Shown here in pieces: positions 8,627-15,871 of a stretch of 32,513 bases of DNA. Origin of the DNA: DASWIG01 sp965371445 (GTDB taxonomy: Bacteria; Acidobacteriota; Thermoanaerobaculia; Multivoradales; J023). A program made the translations under genes and the position numbers. The stretch lies in NCBI GenBank assembly GCA_965371445.1, contig CBDUYN010000114.1:1-32513 (forward strand), read 5' to 3'. The notes below the pieces were generated by a model. That model worked only from the letters and a program-made list of their open reading frames with translations. It made no database searches and was not told the origin of the DNA. The stretch's first letter is position 1. Each line of letters starts with the position of its first letter.

Positions 8627-8632
8627 TTGACC

Positions 8633-9052
8633 ATGACCGCCCAAGACCAGATCCGCCATTGTCTCGAGGACCTTGAGGAGGTGCTTTTCGCCTTCCTCTT
8701 CGGCTCGCGGGCCGCTGGCCGTCCACGGCCGGATTCCGACTGGGACCTGGCGGTCTACGTCGGCGAGCCGCTCGAGGCGCGCCAGCGGCTGGACCTGCGG
8801 CTGCGCATCATGGCTGAGCTTGAGAGGCTGGGCCGAGTCGACGTCGCGGTGCTCAACGACGCGCCGCCGCTTCTCGCTCACCGCGCGATTCAGGGCCAGC
8901 GGCTCCTCGTCCGCGATTCCGTCGTCCTGGTCCGGTTCATCGTCCGGACGCTGGCGTTGGCCGAGGATCAGCGCTACTGGTCGGAGATCCATCTGCAAGC
9001 GCAGCTGCGCCGGCTCCGGGAGGGTCGTTTTGGTCGACCGAAGCGTCTTTGA
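8633..9052 (+). CDS. mntA: MNT-type nucleotidyltransferase (MntA-like antitoxin)
   Basis: A 139-aa minimal nucleotidyltransferase. The signature GS-x10-DxD is intact: Gly24-Ser25 and Asp36, Asp38 in SDWDLAVYV, with a third acidic residue in RVDVAVLND near residue 70. In known HepT/MntA pairs this enzyme adds AMP to a Tyr of the HEPN RNase and so silences it. The next gene, overlapping by 23 bp, is such a HEPN protein, which supports the role. ATG 8633 is preferred to TTG 8627; neither has an SD. It is divergent from the kinase-lyase gene across a 114-bp gap. Confidence 0.88.
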   Translation: MTAQDQIRHCLEDLEEVLFAFLFGSRAAGRPRPDSDWDLAVYVGEPLEARQRLDLRLRIMAELERLGRVDVAVLNDAPPLLAHRAIQGQRLLVRDSVVLVRFIVRTLALAEDQRYWSEIHLQAQLRRLREGRFGRPKRL

Positions 9053-9470
9053 ACGGCGGCTCACCAAGCTGGAGCAGCTGCTCACCGATCTCCGACCCCT
9101 CGCCGAGATGGACCGGGCCGAGTTTCTCGCCAACCACCAGGTGCAGAGCCTGGCCGAGCGCTGGCTTCACCTCGCGGCGGAATGCTGCCTCGACCTGGCG
9201 AACCACCTCATCGCCGACTGCGGCTGGAGCTCGCCCGCGACCAACCGCGAATCCTTTCAGACCCTCGGCCGTCACGGTGTCCTGACGGACGAGTTGGCCG
9301 AACAGATGGTGGGCTGGGCCGGTTTGCGCAACGTCCTGACCCATCTCTACCTGGACATCGACCACGAAATCCTTTTCGAAGTGTTGGAGGAAGACCTCGG
9401 ACAACTTGAGTCCTACGCTACGGCCGTCGCACGAGAGGCCTTCGGCTTGACGGGCGGCGACCGGAGCTGA
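9030..9470 (+). CDS. hepT: HEPN-domain RNase toxin (HepT-like)
   Basis: A 146-aa all-alpha protein of the HepT/DUF86 family. The HEPN active-site motif Rx4HxY is intact: Arg100, His105 and Tyr107 in RNVLTHLY. The Tyr is the residue that MntA-type enzymes AMPylate in characterised pairs. The start is TTG 9030, preceded by GGAGGG with a 5-nt spacer and lying inside the 3' end of the antitoxin gene (23-bp overlap), so translation is coupled. An ATG-initiated frame starting further upstream is ruled out because it is an out-of-frame shadow of mntA. It is expected to cleave RNA when not modified. Confidence 0.86.
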   Translation: MVDRSVFERRLTKLEQLLTDLRPLAEMDRAEFLANHQVQSLAERWLHLAAECCLDLANHLIADCGWSSPATNRESFQTLGRHGVLTDELAEQMVGWAGLRNVLTHLYLDIDHEILFEVLEEDLGQLESYATAVAREAFGLTGGDRS

Positions 9471-9515
9471 TGGCCGCGCCGGGGCCCGTCCCACCCACGT
9501 CAGGTCTCGTGCTGG

Positions 9516-9552
9516 GTAGGCGGCCCACCCCCAAGTGCCCGCGGCCACCTAC
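9516..9552. terminator. Possible hairpin between hepT and the Hsp70 operon
   Basis: GTAGG-c-GGCC (9516-9525) can pair with GGCC-a-CCTAC (9543-9552) around a 17-nt loop, covering the stop codon of the Hsp70 paralogue. The two transcription units converge here. There is no T-run, so the call is weak. Confidence 0.25.
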
Positions 9553-11282
9553 TGCGTCGGCTCCGGCGAGAACGACGCGGAAAAGGGTAGCGTGAGCCGC
9601 CGTCCCCGCGGCGTCCCGCGGCCGCGGGCCTGCACCTCCAGCGTCGCGTCGCCGAAAGTCATCACGACCTCCACCTCGCGGTCCACGTCGAGCGTGTCGG
9701 CAAGCTTGACCCGCAGCTCCCCGACCTTGCGGACGCCGTCCTCGTCCAGGTAACGGACACCGGCGTCGGGGGAGGCGTAGAGGTCGAGCAGGATCTCCTC
9801 CTGCAAGCTCGTCATCGGCGAGAGGACGCGCCTCACCTGGTGTCCGGGCTCGACCACCTCGCCCGTCTTGACGAAGGGGAGGAAGCGTTCGCGACAATAC
9901 CAGCCGTCGAGGTCGCGGCAGAAGACCTTGCGCCCGTCGCCGTCCCGCGACGGATCCAAGGGCATCTCGCAGCCGCAACCGTAGGTCACCCGGCTGCGGC
10001 GCAAGCGCGCCACCCGGGGCTCGAAGGAGTAGGAAACCGCTCCCTCCATCGCCGCCGCCCCCGGCACCCCCGGCACGACGATACGCCGGAACCACGGCTT
10101 CAGGCGGCTCTCGAGACGTTGCCGGAAGAGCGGCGAGCCGGCCAGCCCGCCGACCAGGTAGAGGAAATCGGCCTTCCGCAGCCCCGCCTGCCGCAGCGCC
10201 CGGCGGACCCCCCCGGCCGTGGCCGCGATCACGGGCTCGAACAGCGCCTCTATGTCCGCGGGCTCGAGGTAGAGGCCGTCGGCGTGACCGCTCGCCGTCA
10301 GGCGGTCGTAGACCTCGGGAAAACGCGTCATGAAAAGCCGCATCAGGCGCGGACGGTAGGCCAGGCAGCTCGCCCCGAGGCTCGTCGCCGGATCGAAGTG
10401 GCACTTGACGCGCTCCCACTCGGCGAGCACCTCGTAGAAGTCGACAAGCTCCTCGCCGCGGTAGGCCGCGAGGAGCTCGTCGCCGAGCTTGCCGCGCAGG
10501 AAGCCGTCGACGAAGGCCCGGTCGATCTCGGCGGCGCCGGGGAGCCTCTCCGGCGTCGGCGAGTCGAGACGGCTCAAGGTCCGACGCCGGGTCATCCGAT
10601 AGGCCCCGACGCGGACTTCGGCCCCGCCGGCGTCGGCGACGACGATCCGCTCGTCCGGGACCAGGACGTGACCGTCGACCTCCTGGCAGTGGACGGCGAT
10701 CGCGTCGGTCTCGGAGACCAGGACGAAGCGTCCGGCGCCGGAGGACCGGGCGCTCGTGAGACCGGCGCGGCGTGCCGCCTGGAGCAGCAGCTCCCGTTGA
10801 CGCGGCTTCCAGTCCGGCGGTACCGTGAGCGACCAGAGGACGTCGTCGTCCCGGAGCTCGTCTACCGTCGCCGCGCGGAGCGTGCGCAAGGCGGTCTCCC
10901 GGAGCTCACGGAGGCAATCTCTCCACACCTCGACGACCGGATAGCGCCGTCCGGAGCGTTCGACGGCCGGACCCCGCGGCGTCGTGACCCCGGCCTCGCC
11001 CAGCACGTCGTAGGGGCCGGTGAAGAGGTCGTGACCGCCGTCCGTGCCCTGGGCCACCAGCTCGGCGTGACGCCGGGCGGCCGGGTAGCCCCAGGCGAGG
11101 AGCCGCCGCCGCGGGCCGTAGAGCAGGTGGCCCGAGGTCTTCGGGTAGGCCCGGGGCTGACCGGGCCAGAGGTTGCAGGCGACGATCCGGCGGTCGGCGG
11201 CGAAGGCGTACGCGAACCCTGCCCGCGTCGCTCCCAGGTCGACAGCCACGGCCACCCGCGCCGGACGCTTTCGCTTCGCCAT
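9549..11282 (-). CDS. Hsp70-like protein with degenerate ATPase motifs (HSPA12-like paralogue)
   Basis: A 577-aa actin/Hsp70-fold protein, similar along its whole length to the Hsp70-like product of 12357-14093. Compared with that copy, the nucleotide-binding loops are eroded: phosphate-1 is DLGATRAGF (Asp15) instead of DFGTSRSGF, and phosphate-2 is DAGGAEVRV (Asp217) instead of DCGGGTVDI, so the Thr/Gly that hold phosphate are gone. The C-terminal CGCEMP motif and the VGGLAGSP adenosine motif are kept. It lacks a classical DnaK substrate-binding domain, as HSPA12-type proteins do. ATG 11282 follows AAAGGAGG by 7 nt; that SD overlaps the TAA of the GrpE-like gene, so translation is coupled. 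Probably a regulatory or scaffolding pseudo-ATPase working with its paralogue; that role is inferred. Confidence 0.85.
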   Translation of the reverse strand: MAKRKRPARVAVAVDLGATRAGFAYAFAADRRIVACNLWPGQPRAYPKTSGHLLYGPRRRLLAWGYPAARRHAELVAQGTDGGHDLFTGPYDVLGEAGVTTPRGPAVERSGRRYPVVEVWRDCLRELRETALRTLRAATVDELRDDDVLWSLTVPPDWKPRQRELLLQAARRAGLTSARSSGAGRFVLVSETDAIAVHCQEVDGHVLVPDERIVVADAGGAEVRVGAYRMTRRRTLSRLDSPTPERLPGAAEIDRAFVDGFLRGKLGDELLAAYRGEELVDFYEVLAEWERVKCHFDPATSLGASCLAYRPRLMRLFMTRFPEVYDRLTASGHADGLYLEPADIEALFEPVIAATAGGVRRALRQAGLRKADFLYLVGGLAGSPLFRQRLESRLKPWFRRIVVPGVPGAAAMEGAVSYSFEPRVARLRRSRVTYGCGCEMPLDPSRDGDGRKVFCRDLDGWYCRERFLPFVKTGEVVEPGHQVRRVLSPMTSLQEEILLDLYASPDAGVRYLDEDGVRKVGELRVKLADTLDVDREVEVVMTFGDATLEVQARGRGTPRGRRLTLPFSASFSPEPTQ

Positions 11283-11295
11283 CGCGGTGCCTCCT

Positions 11296-12360
11296 TTACT
11301 CCTCTTCCCCGTCGTCCGCCACCGGGACGGTGAAGACCGTGGCCTTCAAGAGCACGCGCCCGCCGATCTGGAAACCGGGAAACGGCGTCCAGCGGACGCT
11401 GCCGCCGTCGTCGCAGCCCAGCTCCGCCTCGTGGCGTCCGGCGTCGAAGGGGGTGCCCGGCTCCTCAATGAAGAGGAGGCCGGGCGGATCTGTGCTGAGC
11501 GCCCTCTCGACCACTTTATCCCCCTTGTCGAAGAGGGCTTCGAGATGACCGGCGAGCGCGGTGTCGGCGGGGAAGGCATCGACGGCGAGAGCGCCCCGCA
11601 GCCGCTCGAGCCGGTCCTCGCCATGGGTGTCCTCCGCCGGGTCCTCGGTGATGACCTGCAAGATCGCGCCACGCTGCTCGTCGCTGAGGGGCACCTGGGC
11701 GAGGGAGTCGGCGAAGAGCAGAAGCTCGGCCTGCCGCGCCGCGGTCCGCCGCCGCTCGAAGGGCTCCACCAGGACGCCGCGCGCCAGGACCTCGCGCAGG
11801 CGGGCGGTGGCTTCCCGCCGCTGCTCGGCCGAAAGCTCCGCCGGCTTCGGCAAGAAGCGCCGCAGCTCGCGGACGACGGCCCGGAAGTCCTGGTCCCTCA
11901 TGTGCCGCAGCTCGTCGCTGACCAGGTGGGCCTGGGGAGAGTCCGCGGCGTAGGTCCGGGCCCGGTCCCGCCGGTGGTGCGCCAGCTCCCCGAGAAGCTG
12001 CGAAACCCGGCGGTCGAGCTCGCGGCGCGCCTTGCGCAACTCGACCACGCGGTCAGCAAGCCGGACGTTCTCTTGCTGCAGCCTCTCCATCTCGTCCGCC
12101 GTGTCCAGGGGCTCGGATTCGGGCTCGGGCGCGGGCTCCGGTTCGGGTTCCGGCGCGGGCTCCGGTTCCGGCGTGGGCTCGGGCTCGGGCTCCGGCGTGG
12201 GCTCGGGCGCGGGTTCGGGTTCCGGCGTGGGCTCGGGTTCCGGCGTGGGCTCGGGTTCGGGCTCGGGCTCCGGCGTGGGCTCGGGTTCGGGCGCGGGCTC
12301 CGGCTCGGGTTCCGGTACGGGTTGGGGTTCGGGCGCGGGCGGTCTTTCGTCGTCGTTCAC
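11296..12360 (-). CDS. Pro-Glu-repeat, coiled-coil protein with GrpE-like C-terminal domain
   Basis: A 354-aa protein. Residues about 7-85 are a run of PEPEPTPEPE-type repeats, acidic and extended. Residues about 90-125 form a coiled coil (EMERLQQENVRLADRVVEL). A long helical middle follows. The last 60 residues resemble the beta domain of GrpE: PFDAGRHEA at 304-312 matches the GrpE PFDPNLHEA-type segment, and PGFQIGGRVLLKATV matches the PGYxLxDRVLRPAxV-type strand pair. GrpE is the nucleotide-exchange factor of DnaK, and this gene lies between two Hsp70-like genes, so a dedicated exchange factor or tether is a reasonable inference. The start is GTG, overlapping the upstream Hsp70 stop in GTGA. 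The middle region is longer than in true GrpE and is not recognised. Confidence 0.75.
   Translation of the reverse strand: MNDDERPPAPEPQPVPEPEPEPAPEPEPTPEPEPEPEPTPEPEPTPEPEPAPEPTPEPEPEPTPEPEPAPEPEPEPAPEPESEPLDTADEMERLQQENVRLADRVVELRKARRELDRRVSQLLGELAHHRRDRARTYAADSPQAHLVSDELRHMRDQDFRAVVRELRRFLPKPAELSAEQRREATARLREVLARGVLVEPFERRRTAARQAELLLFADSLAQVPLSDEQRGAILQVITEDPAEDTHGEDRLERLRGALAVDAFPADTALAGHLEALFDKGDKVVERALSTDPPGLLFIEEPGTPFDAGRHEAELGCDDGGSVRWTPFPGFQIGGRVLLKATVFTVPVADDGEEE
12112..12345. repeat. Low-complexity hexamer-based repeat coding PEPE(T)PEP
   Basis: An irregular tandem array of GGCTCGGGTTCCGG-type units encodes the Pro-Glu tract on the minus strand. Synonymous third positions vary (CCG/CCC, GAG/GAA), so the protein repeat is maintained at the amino-acid level. 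Such arrays change length easily by slippage. Confidence 0.8.
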
Positions 12361-14093
12361 GCGTCTTCTCCGAGCAGGTCGGAGGCGAAGGACGGCGAGA
12401 AGTCGAGGGTCGTCAGGTGTTCCTTGCCGGTTTCGAGCTCGACCGCCTTGACCTCGATTTCCGTCTTGCCGAAGTACATGGAGACCTCGACCTCACGATC
12501 GAGCCCGCCGCGGGTGTCGGCCATCTCGACTTGGCAGCTGCCGATTTTCCAGACGCCGTCTTCGTCGATGTAGCGGACGTCGCGCTTGCGGGTGACGAAG
12601 AAGTCGAGGACGATTTCGGTCTGGTCCTCCTCGACGGGCGAGAACGTCCTGCGGACGCACTGGTCGACCTCGACGACATCACCGGCTTGGACGTAGACGC
12701 GGAAGCGGTCGTCGCAGAACCACTCCTCGAGCTCCTGCGCGTAGACCTTGCGGATCTCGTGGTCTTTGCCCGGCTCGTAGGGCATCTCGCAACCGCAGCC
12801 GTAGGTCAGGCGGCTGCGGCGGGCGCGGATCAGCGACGGGTCGAGGCCGAAGGCGACCGCCCCTTCGACCACCGCGGCACCGGGCAGCGGCGGCACCACC
12901 ACCTTGCCCACCACCGATTCGACCTCGCCGCGGATCCGCCGCCGCAACACCGGCGAGGTGGCGAAGCCTCCGACGAGGTACAGGACGTCGCAGCCGCCTT
13001 CGCCCATGCGTTCGAGCTCCTCGCGCACCTTCTCGACGATGCGGTCGAGGATCGGGGTGAAGATCGCCTCCACCTGGGCGGGCTCGAGGTAGATGCCGTC
13101 GTCGTGGCCTTCGTCCATGAGCTTCTCGTAGGTCTCGGGGAAGCGCGTGGAGAGCATCCTGTAGAGGCGGGGACGGAAGGGCAGGCAGCTCGCTCCGAGG
13201 ACGCTCCGCGGGTCGAAGTTGCACTTCAGTCGTTCCCAGTCGGTCATCATCTCCAAGAACTCCAGGGGCTCCTCCTCGCGGTAGGCGTCGAGGAGCTCGG
13301 CGCCAAGCTCGGCGTGGAGGACGCTCTCGACGAAGACCTTGTCGACGTAGCTCGAGCCGAGGGCGCCGCCGGTGCCGGCGGCGACTTCCTTCATGCCTTC
13401 GCCCGGCGCCATCTCGTGGGCGGTGATGTCGACCGTGCCGCCGCCGCAGTCGACGACCATGAAGCGGGTGCCCGGGCCGAAGCTCGCGCGGTCCTTTTCC
13501 TGGCAGTGGATGGCGGCGGCTTCCGGCTCGAGGACGAGGAGCAGACGCTCGGCCTCGTGGGGACCCGTGCCGATGAGCCCGGCGCCGCGCGCCGCCGTAC
13601 GCATGATCTGCTTCTCCGTGTCGGCCCAGATGGCCGGCACCGTCAAGCACCAGAGGATCTCGTCCTCGCGCAGGTGTCCTGCGGTCGACTCCTCGATGGA
13701 CCGCCAAGCCATCTCCTTCAGGAGACGGAGGTAGTCGCTGATCACGTCGACGACCGCGTATTCGCGTCCACCCTGCTTGATGAGAGGGCCGCGGTAGCTC
13801 CTCGCCGTGGACTCGTGGAGCTCCATCTTGAAGTTCCGGAGCAGGTGGTACTTGGCGGCGTCCGCCTCGCGGCGCAGCTCCGCCATGCGCTGGGGCGCGA
13901 GGTACCCCCACTCCAGCACCTCGCCCTCAGGACTGTAGAGCAGCTGGGTCAGGGTCTTGGGATAGGCGGTCGACTGACCCGGCCAGTCGGTCCAGCCGAT
14001 CACCTTGCGGTCGACGGTGAAGGCGTAGGCGAACCCTGAACGCGAGGTGCCGAAGTCGATGGCCACGACCACGCGTATCGATTCCAGGCTCAT
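12357..14093 (-). CDS. Hsp70-like ATPase (HSPA12-like), intact motifs
   Basis: A 578-aa Hsp70/actin-fold protein. Phosphate-1 is AIDFGTSRSGFAYAF (Asp13), phosphate-2 is VVDCGGGTVDIT (Asp215), and the adenosine motif is LVGGFATSPVLRRR near residue 355; EPEAAAIHC lies in the connect region. These match the HSPA12-type Hsp70 group, not DnaK: there is no canonical peptide-binding beta-sandwich plus lid. A C-terminal YGCGCEMP segment is shared with the paralogue at 9549-11282. ATG 14093 is preferred because AAGAAGGAG lies 9 nt upstream; TTG 14114 would place that SD inside the coding region. First gene of a three-gene operon coupled by overlaps. The client and cellular role are unknown. Confidence 0.9.
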   Translation of the reverse strand: MSLESIRVVVAIDFGTSRSGFAYAFTVDRKVIGWTDWPGQSTAYPKTLTQLLYSPEGEVLEWGYLAPQRMAELRREADAAKYHLLRNFKMELHESTARSYRGPLIKQGGREYAVVDVISDYLRLLKEMAWRSIEESTAGHLREDEILWCLTVPAIWADTEKQIMRTAARGAGLIGTGPHEAERLLLVLEPEAAAIHCQEKDRASFGPGTRFMVVDCGGGTVDITAHEMAPGEGMKEVAAGTGGALGSSYVDKVFVESVLHAELGAELLDAYREEEPLEFLEMMTDWERLKCNFDPRSVLGASCLPFRPRLYRMLSTRFPETYEKLMDEGHDDGIYLEPAQVEAIFTPILDRIVEKVREELERMGEGGCDVLYLVGGFATSPVLRRRIRGEVESVVGKVVVPPLPGAAVVEGAVAFGLDPSLIRARRSRLTYGCGCEMPYEPGKDHEIRKVYAQELEEWFCDDRFRVYVQAGDVVEVDQCVRRTFSPVEEDQTEIVLDFFVTRKRDVRYIDEDGVWKIGSCQVEMADTRGGLDREVEVSMYFGKTEIEVKAVELETGKEHLTTLDFSPSFASDLLGEDA

Positions 14094-14163
14094 AGGGACG
14101 TTCTCCTTCTTCAATCCATCGCAACGGCGAGAGTGCTCTCACGGCTCCCGCCTCCGGTGCGGA

Positions 14164-14172
14164 AGTGTAGCA
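14164..14172 (-). promoter_or_regulatory. Extended -10 box of the Hsp70-like operon
   Basis: The minus strand reads TGTGC-TACACT, nearly the same as the box before the radical SAM gene (TGTGC-TACAAT). The -35 is weak. The leader to ATG 14093 would be about 64 nt and contains a small inverted repeat, GAGAG-TG-CTCTC, at 14129-14140. Confidence 0.5.
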
Positions 14173-14418
14173 CAAGGTCGTGGCCCACGAGCCGCGGCCT
14201 CCGAGGCACGACCGAGGCTCCAAGAGGACCCCACCCACCCCATACACGAGTGGTCGTGGCGACGTGGGTCGACGCAGACACAGCTCACGCAGGTCGAACG
14301 CGTGTTCGTCGACCGAGATCTACCGGGTCACTCCTTCGATCCAGTCGGCCATCGTCTTCGAAGGGTACGTCCGGCTCTTCGTGCCCTACTCGCCGCGGGC
14401 TCACAACGAGGCGGAGTC

Positions 14419-14560
14419 TCAGTTGACGTAGCCGAGGCTGCGAAGGCGCTCGAGCTCGACGTCGTGTCCGGCGTGCTCCCCCAGGTCGAGGTTCAGCTCC
14501 ATCTCGGCCGAGATGGGACGGCGGACCTTCTCGTCGTGCGGGCGCTCCTCGTCCCCCGAA
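14419..14560 (-). pseudogene. Sulfatase C-terminal remnant
   Basis: On the minus strand an open frame ends with LERLRSLGYVN followed by TGA (14419-14421). This is the usual ending of sulfatase-family proteins, preceded by a charged linker (DEKVRRPISAEM, HAGHDVE). No catalytic part is present: going upstream the similarity is lost near 14560, where the ABATE-like fragment begins on the other strand. It is best read as the 3' end of a deleted sulfatase gene. The preceding 14170-14418 stretch holds no recognisable gene on either strand. Confidence 0.45.
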
Positions 14561-14570
14561 GCCCGATTCG

Positions 14571-14801
14571 GTGCCCTGGAAGCTGGCGATCGTCCAAGCG
14601 TTCGTCAACACGCGCGACATGGAGGGCAGGCGCGACGTCCTCGACGCCCCGTCGGCGCTCGTCAAGTGGATCGCCCGACACGACTTGGCGCCGCCCGCGC
14701 TGATCGACGAGACGGGGTGGCGGAAGGCTCTCGCGGTCCGTGAGGGGCTGCGCGCTGAGGCTCAGACCTCTGGTTTATCACTTGTCGGGCCCGGGCTCTG
14801 A
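14571..14801 (+). pseudogene. Truncated ABATE-domain regulator
   Basis: From GTG 14571 a 76-aa frame reads WKLAIVQAFVNTRDMEGRR, then a Leu/Ala-rich segment with WIARHDLAPPAL and ALAVREGLRAEA. This fits the N-terminal ABATE domain of putative stress-induced regulators that normally end in a CGNR zinc finger (total about 180-200 aa). Here the frame ends after TSGLSLVGPGL with no zinc finger, so the gene is broken. No ribosome binding site is seen. Confidence 0.5.
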
Positions 14802-14877
14802 GGCTCAGTAGAACGAGGGCTCGGTCCTGAGGATTTCGGCCTTCCCTGCCGAAGCCCTTGCCACCGAAGCAAGACAA

Positions 14878-14901
14878 GCAGGCGGGACGCCTGCGCTCCC
14901 A
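14878..14901. repeat. REP-like palindrome with GCTCCCA tail
   Basis: GCAGGCG-GGA-CGCCTGC is a 7-bp stem with a 3-nt loop, followed by GCTCCCA. The same architecture recurs at 28627-28653 and, inverted, at 32268-32294, with a partial copy at 27511-27529. Confidence 0.6.
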
Positions 14902-14939
14902 ACGGAGACCGAGATCGACGGGCAAGAGGACAGAGATTC

Positions 14940-14948
14940 TGCTATCCT
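14940..14948 (+). promoter_or_regulatory. Extended -10 box before the 43-aa ORF
   Basis: TGC-TATCCT lies 25 bp before ATG 14974, leaving a leader of about 19 nt that contains GAGGAG. No clear -35 is visible. Confidence 0.4.
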
Positions 14949-14973
14949 AGAGAGGAATCGACGAGGAGTTGCG

Positions 14974-15105
14974 ATGCAGACCTACAGGCTGGCAGCGAGG
15001 ATCAACAAGGCTGGAAATCTCCACTTGGCCCATCTACCCTTTCCTCCCGGTCAGGAGGTGGAGGTCACCGTGCGCTGGCTACGGAAAGAGCTCGCTCACC
15101 TTTAG
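14974..15105 (+). CDS. 43-aa antitoxin-like small protein
   Basis: A short ORF with a good SD (GAGGAG 14963-14968) and an extended -10 upstream. The product starts MQTYRLAARINKAGNLHL and has LPFPPGQEVEVTVRW, a layout (strand, Gly-turn, Leu-Pro, PGQEVEVTV) seen in small beta-rich proteins encoded next to PIN or other toxins. No toxin follows: the ORF stops at TAG 15103-15105, overlapping by 27 bp the end of the convergent Uma2 gene. It may be an orphan antitoxin or a shortened remnant. Family assignment is inference from pattern only. Confidence 0.55.
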   Translation: MQTYRLAARINKAGNLHLAHLPFPPGQEVEVTVRWLRKELAHL

Positions 15106-15687
15106 CGCGAGTCCCTCGAGGACCGTCGAGCGGACGGTCTCGCCGACTTCGAAGGAGCCCGGCTCCCGGTATTTTCCGCGGGCCTCGTCGAGACGGCGGA
15201 CGACGACGCTGCGCTGCTTCGGATCGACGATCCAGTACTCCAGTACCCCGGCCTCCTCGTAGGCCCGGAGCTTCACTTTTCGGTCGACCCGGCTGGTCCC
15301 CGGCGAGAGCACCTCGACGACGAGGTCCGGCACCCCCTCGAAGTTCTTCGCCTCTTCCACGTTGGGGAGGTTGTCGCTCCTGAGGAAGAGGACATCGGGT
15401 TGAACGGGATTCGCGACCCCGGGCAAGAGGACGTCGATGGGGGCGGTCAACACGATTCCAAGGCGGCCTTCGAGGACGAAAGCCCTCAGGAGGTGGATGA
15501 GGCTGCTCACCACGAATTGGTGGATCAGGCGCGGTGCGGGGGACACGTAGAGGACTCCGTGGATGATCTCGTAACGCTGTCCGTCGTCGGGCAGGCGCAG
15601 GTAGTCGTTCCAGGTCCAGGAGCCCTGCTCGGGCCAGGAAGCCCCGGCGTCGTCGTAATGGAAGTCGTAGGCGGGCTCAGCCATCAT
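15079..15687 (-). CDS. Uma2-family PD-(D/E)XK endonuclease-like protein
   Basis: A 202-aa protein typical in length for Uma2/DUF820. It has the early WTWNDYLRLPDDGQRYEIIHG segment, the catalytic PDVLFL (Asp in the PD position) and VPDLVVEVLSPGTSRVDRKVKLRAYEEAGVLEYWIVDP, which is the family hallmark carrying the E-x-[LK] position. Uma2 proteins are abundant in cyanobacteria and Acidobacteriota and are thought to be nucleases; their function is unsettled. Two adjacent ATGs (15687, 15684) follow AGGAG. The frame extends further upstream to 16176 only as a shadow of the binding-protein gene. Its 3' end overlaps the convergent 43-aa ORF. Confidence 0.9.
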   Translation of the reverse strand: MMAEPAYDFHYDDAGASWPEQGSWTWNDYLRLPDDGQRYEIIHGVLYVSPAPRLIHQFVVSSLIHLLRAFVLEGRLGIVLTAPIDVLLPGVANPVQPDVLFLRSDNLPNVEEAKNFEGVPDLVVEVLSPGTSRVDRKVKLRAYEEAGVLEYWIVDPKQRSVVVRRLDEARGKYREPGSFEVGETVRSTVLEGLALKVSELFP

Positions 15688-15713
15688 GCTCTCCTGTTTG
15701 CGGCATCGCCCAC

Positions 15714-15722
15714 AGTCTAGCA
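15714..15722 (-). promoter_or_regulatory. Extended -10 box of the Uma2 gene
   Basis: The minus strand reads TGC-TAGACT, identical to the box before the ECF sigma gene at 31293-31301. It gives a leader of about 20 nt with AGGAGA before ATG 15687. The 15723-15871 gap holds nothing else recognised. Confidence 0.45.
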
Positions 15723-15871
15723 GAGCGATGTCTTGCCCCGCCACTGGGCCGGTTGCCGACGTTGCCGACCACTGATTCTTCCTTGGGGCGTACCCGGTTC
15801 CCGAAGCCCAGATTACCGTCTTGCGGCTTTGAGCGGTTTCGTCTACTCGAGTCCGGGGAGGTTCTCCGAGG

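Noticed and set aside
8519..9133. 205-residue N-terminal extension of the kinase-lyase frame
   Set aside because: Low-complexity Arg/Ser/Leu sequence antisense to the MNT/HEPN genes; the kinase fold begins after ATG 8518.
9840..11333. Plus-strand 497-residue frame
   Set aside because: Antisense shadow of the Hsp70 paralogue, as commonly seen in high-GC genes; no domain recognised.
12032..12451. Plus-strand frame of long Gly-Ser repeats (GSGSGVGSG)
   Set aside because: It is the reverse complement of the Pro-Glu repeat of the GrpE-like gene; no SD, and the third-base pattern fits the minus strand.
14090..14172. CIRCE-type heat-shock operator upstream of the Hsp70-like operon
   Set aside because: Only GAGTGCT is present; the TTAGCACTC half with 9-bp spacing is missing.
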